This document shows, piece by piece, positions 60,812 to 64,000 of a stretch of 64,000 bases of DNA. The notes beneath the pieces are model-generated. The model ran no database searches. It had not been told where the DNA came from and saw only the letters and a program-made list of their open reading frames with translations. Source of the stretch: Halopseudomonas yangmingensis (GTDB lineage Bacteria; Pseudomonadota; Gammaproteobacteria; Pseudomonadales; Pseudomonadaceae); NCBI RefSeq assembly GCF_900114825.1, contig NZ_FOUI01000007.1:78601-142600 (forward strand), written 5' to 3'. The first letter of the stretch is position 1, and the number at the start of each line of letters is the position of its first letter. The translations under genes were made by a program, and so were the position numbers.

Positions 60812-60901
60812 GGAGGGATGGCAGAGCGGTTGAATGCACCGGTCTTGAAAACCGGCGAAGGTGAAAGCCTTCCCAGGGTTCGAATCCCTGTCCCTCCGCC
60901 A
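60812..60901 (+). tRNA. tRNA-Ser (TGA)
   Basis: 90 nt with encoded CCA. Acceptor GGAGGGA/TCCCTCC, anticodon TGA at 60846-60848 in loop CTTGAAA, long variable arm (CGAAGGTGAAAGCCTTC) diagnostic of tRNA-Ser, T-arm GGTTCGAATCC. It marks the left edge of the island with RHS and IS elements. Confidence 0.97.
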
Positions 60902-60955
60902 TATGCCGTTATAAATCAAGTATTTGCAGCGCATTTTGATTTGTAACCAACAAAG

Positions 60956-60992
60956 CGCCCCACAATGAGAACTGCTCAGGTGGGGCGTTTTT
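60956..60992 (+). terminator. Rho-independent terminator of tRNA-Ser
   Basis: CGCCCCAC / GTGGGGCG stem with a 16-nt loop and TTTTT, 54 bp after the tRNA. The rest of 60902-61164 is AT-richer; I see no supported gene in it. Confidence 0.8.
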
Positions 60993-61164
60993 CTTTCTGC
61001 CTTTCCCGCCCCACATTTTTCATCTGAAAATGACTTTCCTGCGATCAAGCAACTCCAAACAAACAGATGTGCGCAACGCATGCTGGTGGTAGATATCCAG
61101 AAACACCAGATACTGCTGTTCACGGGTCAACGTCGTCGTCTTGCAAGATGACCTACCTAGCCAT

Positions 61165-61464
61165 TTAGCATGGTTTGGATAAGCGATATTTTCCAACAAG
61201 GACATACCCTTTTATGTTGTTTTTCATGATTTTGTAAACTTGGTAATGCTTGGTGACTTCACATCCTATTACCCGCACTAACTCCCCCTCTTCTAAATAC
61301 CATGTCGCCGGCGCCAGCGGCCAGGTGGTGGCATCAGTAAGACTGTTAAATACAGGGACACGCTCTTCAGCAGTCAGCGTACTAGCCTCTCTTGTAAGAA
61401 GTAACATTGCGAAGCCAAAGATAGCGCTAAAAAGTAGACCTGCCATCAACAGTTGTTTTCTCAT
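61165..61464 (-). CDS. Candidate immunity protein for the RHS tip
   Basis: 99 residues from ATG 61464, which overlaps the RHS stop as ATGA. N-terminal membrane helix (LLMAGLLFSAIFGFAMLLL, about 6-24) and a small periplasmic domain with two Cys (VIGCEV and the C-terminal KPC). Low GC compared with neighbours. Position directly after an RHS toxin tip, coupled translation and foreign composition are what one expects of a cognate immunity gene; a membrane anchor would fit a toxin acting in the periplasm. No family recognised. Confidence 0.6.
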   Translation of the reverse strand: MRKQLLMAGLLFSAIFGFAMLLLTREASTLTAEERVPVFNSLTDATTWPLAPATWYLEEGELVRVIGCEVTKHYQVYKIMKNNIKGYVLVGKYRLSKPC

Positions 61465-61942
61465 CTCGCCCACGGCGCATCATCCCAGAAGCCTCGGTCG
61501 GGCCCCTCATAGAATTTTGAAGAGCTATAGTATGGTGAGCTAAGCAGGTCATTCCCAATGGACACCGGGAAAAAAGAACTGGAAATTGAATGACCTAGAG
61601 CTTCTTCCAAGCATTCTTTATGAGGACCGCCGCAGTTGTTTGTCCATACGCTATATTCCTTTCTCTTTTTTGTGTAACACTCAATCAGCTTTTTTTCCTG
61701 CTCGGTCGATAAGCTCAGCACCGTTCCGACTCCTGATCGAAAATTCGTTTGGTTAGCTGCATAGACCTCAGCGCTGGGATTCGTATCCCAGCCACCCGGC
61801 CCCCAAGAATAATTAACTCCGTTTATATTGGCTGACACATGCCCAAATGAGGAGCTACCATAGCGAACCGGTTGCCATATTATTATCTCCGTATAAAGAC
61901 CCAGTGGGTCGACGTAACCTACTGGGCTACCATATACGTACC
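61461..61942 (-). pseudogene. C-terminal tip of an RHS-repeat polymorphic toxin, cut by an IS
   Basis: The frame enters from the IS junction with YVYGSPVGYVDPLGL, the hallmark end of the RHS core, and then 140 residues of variable tip to the stop. The tip has GHVSANINGVNYSWGPGGW and later VWTNNCGGPHKECLEEALG. His (61841) in GHVS and Cys (61634) in NNCGG recall papain/NlpC-like hydrolases, an inference. The IS end supplies an in-frame TGA 9 bases upstream of the first RHS residue, so the tip is cut off from its RHS body. A GTG at 61838 could allow expression of the tip alone. Confidence 0.8.
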
Positions 61943-62692
61943 TGAATCACACCGGGTTTTATGGAGGCCATTTCGTTTAAGTCAGGCAGCCATGGCCTGA
62001 CCGGTGTGTTGCTGGTAGAAGTTTGCCTCAGCTTCTGCCGGCGGTATATATCCAATCGAGCTCAGTAGCCGTTGGTGGTTGTACCAGTGAACCCACTTCA
62101 AGGTGGCGATTTCGACGGCTTCGCGGCTCCGCCAGGACTGTCGGTAAATCAATTCCGCTTTGTACAAGCCATTGATGGTTTCTGCCAAGGCGTTGTCGTA
62201 GCTGTCTCCTTTGCTACCAACAGATGGCTCTATTCCAGCCTCAGCGAGACGCTCCGTATAACGAATAGAGACGTACTGACTACCCCTATCGCTATGGTGG
62301 ATCAGACCGTCCGCGTGGCCTGGCTGCCGGGCGTAGAGTGCTTGCTCCAGGGCATCGAGCACGAAGTCCGTTTTCATGCTGTTGCTCACACGCCAACCGA
62401 CGATGCGTCGTGCGAAAACATCGACAACAAAAGCTACATAGAGCCAGCCCTGCCACGTTGATACGTATGTAAAGTCTGAAACCCATAGCTGATTGGGACG
62501 GTCAGCATTGAACTGGCGCTGAACCTTGTCGAGAGGACAAGCGGCGTTGCCGTCAGGTACCGTGGTACGAACTATCTGGCCGCGCCGAACACCCTGTAAT
62601 CCCAAGTGGCGCATCAATCGCGCAACCGTACAACGGGCAACGGGCACCTTGTCGCGCCTGAGTTGCTTCCAGACCTTCACTGTCACCGCCGA
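61943..62692 (-). mobile_element. IS3-family insertion sequence, remnant
   Basis: Left end at 61943 (TGAATCACACCGGGTTTT, IS3-type TG terminus) abuts the RHS gene. Carries most of orfB; orfA, the orfB start and the other end are missing because an IS21-family element begins at 62693. The target-site duplication cannot be checked. Confidence 0.8.
61982..62692 (-). pseudogene. IS3-family transposase OrfB, 5'-truncated
   Basis: 236 codons of the DDE integrase domain: first Asp in WVSDFTYV, second in HHSDRGSQYVS, Glu in NALAETINGLYKAEL, C-terminal HWYNHQRLLSSIGYIPPAE. Reading begins abruptly at the IS21 junction (SAVTVKVWKQLRRD); about 50 N-terminal residues and the -1 frameshift region with OrfA are lost, so it is inactive alone. 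Confidence 0.88.
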
Positions 62693-62766
62693 TGTAAAAC
62701 TGACCCCCTGACGCCGAGGTAATTTTGACCCCCTGGGCGATGATGGCAGCTTTTTGAGCTGCCGAT

Positions 62767-63789
62767 ATGTTGACCCAGGAGCAGTCAGTGGAAATCAGAG
62801 TGTTGGCCCGGCAAGGCCATGGCATCAAGAAGATCGCCCGGGAGCTGGGGCTGTCTCGCAACACGGTGCGCAAGTACCTTCGGGGTGAGACGGTTGCGCC
62901 GCGCTACAAGGCCCGCGGTCCCCGTCCTTGCAAGCTCGACCCCTTTACCGCGTATCTGCAAGAGCGTATCGACGCGGCAAGATCCAAATGGATTCCCGCG
63001 ACCGTGTTGTTGCGGGAGATTCAGGAGCGCGGCTATACCGGCGGCATCAGTCAGCTCAAGCGCTATCTGGCGCCCTTCAAGCACCACGCGCCGGATCCTG
63101 TCGTTCGTTTTGAGACCCCGCCAGGCAAGCAGCTGCAAGTGGACTTCACCACCATCCGCCGTGGTCGCGAGCCGCTCAAGGCATTCGTTGCAACGCTCGG
63201 CTACAGCCGCGCTACCTATGTGCAGTTCTTCGACCGAGAGGGCAGCGATGTCTGGCTGACCGGCCTGCGGGAAGCCTTCGTTTACTTCGGCGGCGTGCCG
63301 GCCGAGGCCCTTTTCGATAATGCAGCCGCGATCATCAGCGAGCGCGACGCCTATGGTGAAGGCCTTCATCGCTGGCATCCAAGACTCGCTGCGCTGGCTG
63401 ATGAGTATGGTTTCCGGCCTAGAGTCTGCCGTCCCTATCGGGCCAAGACCAAGGGCAAGGTCGAACGCTTCAATGGCTACCTGAAGGGCAGCTTCGTCAC
63501 GCCCTTGGCCGCTACGCTCAAGACCGCGGGCCTGAAGCTGGATGTTGCTACGGCCAATGCGCATATCGGCAAATGGCTGGAGAACGTGGCCCATCAGCGC
63601 GTTCACGGCACCACCGGCGACAAGCCAGCGATCCGATTGGCCGAAGAGCGGCACGTCCTGCTTCCTCTGCCCATCAAGGCCCTCGCGCCACGCCCGGCGC
63701 CTGCACTGCGTCCCGGTCGGGCTCTGCCACATGACAGCCTGCAACATCCGCTCTCGGTATACGACCAGCTACTGGAGGTGCGAGCATGA
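62767..63789 (+). CDS. istA: IS21-family transposase IstA
   Basis: 340 residues. N-terminal HTH (VLARQGHGIKKIARELGLSRNTVRKYLRG, core KKIARELGLSRNTVRKYL), DDE core with Asp in KQLQVDFTT, Asp in EALFDNAAA and Glu in KTKGKVERFNGYL. Full length for the shorter IstA group. Stop overlaps istB start (ATGA). Confidence 0.93.
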   Translation: MLTQEQSVEIRVLARQGHGIKKIARELGLSRNTVRKYLRGETVAPRYKARGPRPCKLDPFTAYLQERIDAARSKWIPATVLLREIQERGYTGGISQLKRYLAPFKHHAPDPVVRFETPPGKQLQVDFTTIRRGREPLKAFVATLGYSRATYVQFFDREGSDVWLTGLREAFVYFGGVPAEALFDNAAAIISERDAYGEGLHRWHPRLAALADEYGFRPRVCRPYRAKTKGKVERFNGYLKGSFVTPLAATLKTAGLKLDVATANAHIGKWLENVAHQRVHGTTGDKPAIRLAEERHVLLPLPIKALAPRPAPALRPGRALPHDSLQHPLSVYDQLLEVRA

Positions 63790-64000
63790 ACCTGCAACAC
63801 GCCCGCATCGCAGAGCTCTGCACCAGCCTGAAGCTCGACCGGATCGCGATGGACTGGCCACACCTGGCCCAGCAGGCCGCGTCGGATGACGTCAGCTTCG
63901 CCGACTTCCTGGAGAAGCTGCTGACCGCCGAGATGGATGCACGAGGCGAACGAACTCGCCAGACGCTGTTGAAGATGGCCACGCTACCGGCGGTCAAAAC
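63786..64000 (+). CDS. istB: IS21-family helper ATPase IstB, 3' end outside window
   Basis: 71 residues visible (MNLQHARIAELCTSLKLDRI, then SFADFLEKLLTAE), the N-terminal helical part of IstB; the Walker A region lies past the window edge. Overlaps istA by 4 bp, the usual translational coupling. Confidence 0.9.
   Translation, partial: MNLQHARIAELCTSLKLDRIAMDWPHLAQQAASDDVSFADFLEKLLTAEMDARGERTRQTLLKMATLPAVK

Larger units (their letters stand above)
62693..64000 (+). mobile_element. IS21-family insertion sequence, right end outside window
   Basis: Starts at TGTAAAACTGACCCC (62693) with a second similar motif TAATTTTGACCCC at about 62720, the multiple terminal repeats typical of IS21. Contains istA and the beginning of istB. 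Inserted in the IS3 orfB. Confidence 0.88.

Noticed and set aside
60902..61164. attL-like duplication after tRNA-Ser
   Set aside because: No copy of the tRNA 3' end is visible to the right within the window, so integration at this tRNA cannot be supported.
61020..61205. 61-residue minus-strand frame after the candidate immunity gene
   Set aside because: It overlaps the upstream gene by 41 bp, has no properly spaced ribosome site and no recognisable family.

Overview
The window reads as chromosome of a gammaproteobacterium of the Pseudomonas/Halopseudomonas group. GC-rich coding DNA, the adjacent fadD2-fadD1 pair next to a phaJ4-type hydratase, the fadBA operon, the infA-bpt-aat / ftsK-lolA-rarA-crcB-serS-cysG cluster and the yccA-tusDCBE operon all match gene neighbourhoods I know from Pseudomonas aeruginosa. 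The genus assignment is inference from gene content and remembered synteny; no database was searched.

Layout. 1-6.5 kb: 3' part of an acryloyl-CoA reductase (AcuI/YhdH) gene, a cold-shock protein, aceK, cysK, and a MoxR ATPase with its VWA partner. 6.5-16.2 kb: fatty-acid genes (phaJ4-like hydratase, two long-chain acyl-CoA ligases, a FabH-like ketoacyl synthase) flanking the helicase hrpA. 16.4-22.7 kb: porin, lipoprotein, cyclophilin, LysR regulator with an alpha/beta hydrolase, a small secreted protein, tRNA-Asn and an aromatic aminotransferase. 22.9-29.4 kb: uvrB, a two-hairpin extragenic repeat, a universal stress protein and fadBA. 29.5-39 kb: the conserved translation / cell-division / lipoprotein / siroheme block. 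39-57 kb: an accessory envelope block between cysG and the tus genes: corA, a thioesterase, a TetR-controlled RND efflux pair, two divergent L,D-transpeptidase-type genes, a SUMF1-fold protein, a membrane protein plus winged-helix regulator, ExbB-ExbD-TonB, an LprI/ankyrin lipoprotein gene split by an in-frame TAG, and a phospholipase-D lipoprotein. 57-60.6 kb: cardiolipin synthase, tusE-B-C-D and yccA. 60.8-64 kb: tRNA-Ser followed by an AT-richer island holding the C-terminal tip of an RHS toxin with a candidate immunity gene; the RHS gene is cut by an IS3-family element, which is itself cut by an IS21-family element that runs off the window.

How it works together. Much of the left half serves acyl-CoA metabolism: activation (fadD1/2), beta-oxidation (fadBA), diversion of intermediates (phaJ4, the FabH-like synthase) and a glyoxylate-bypass switch (aceK). 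The 39-57 kb block is mostly cell-envelope functions: efflux, peptidoglycan cross-linking, proton-motive-force coupling to the outer membrane, phospholipid turnover. The most unusual items are the orphan RHS toxin/immunity pair under nested insertion sequences, the amber-split LprI/ankyrin gene, a 36-bp operator-like palindrome at the TetR/RND junction, a compound extragenic hairpin repeat, and a 27-codon ORF between the small secreted protein gene and tRNA-Asn.
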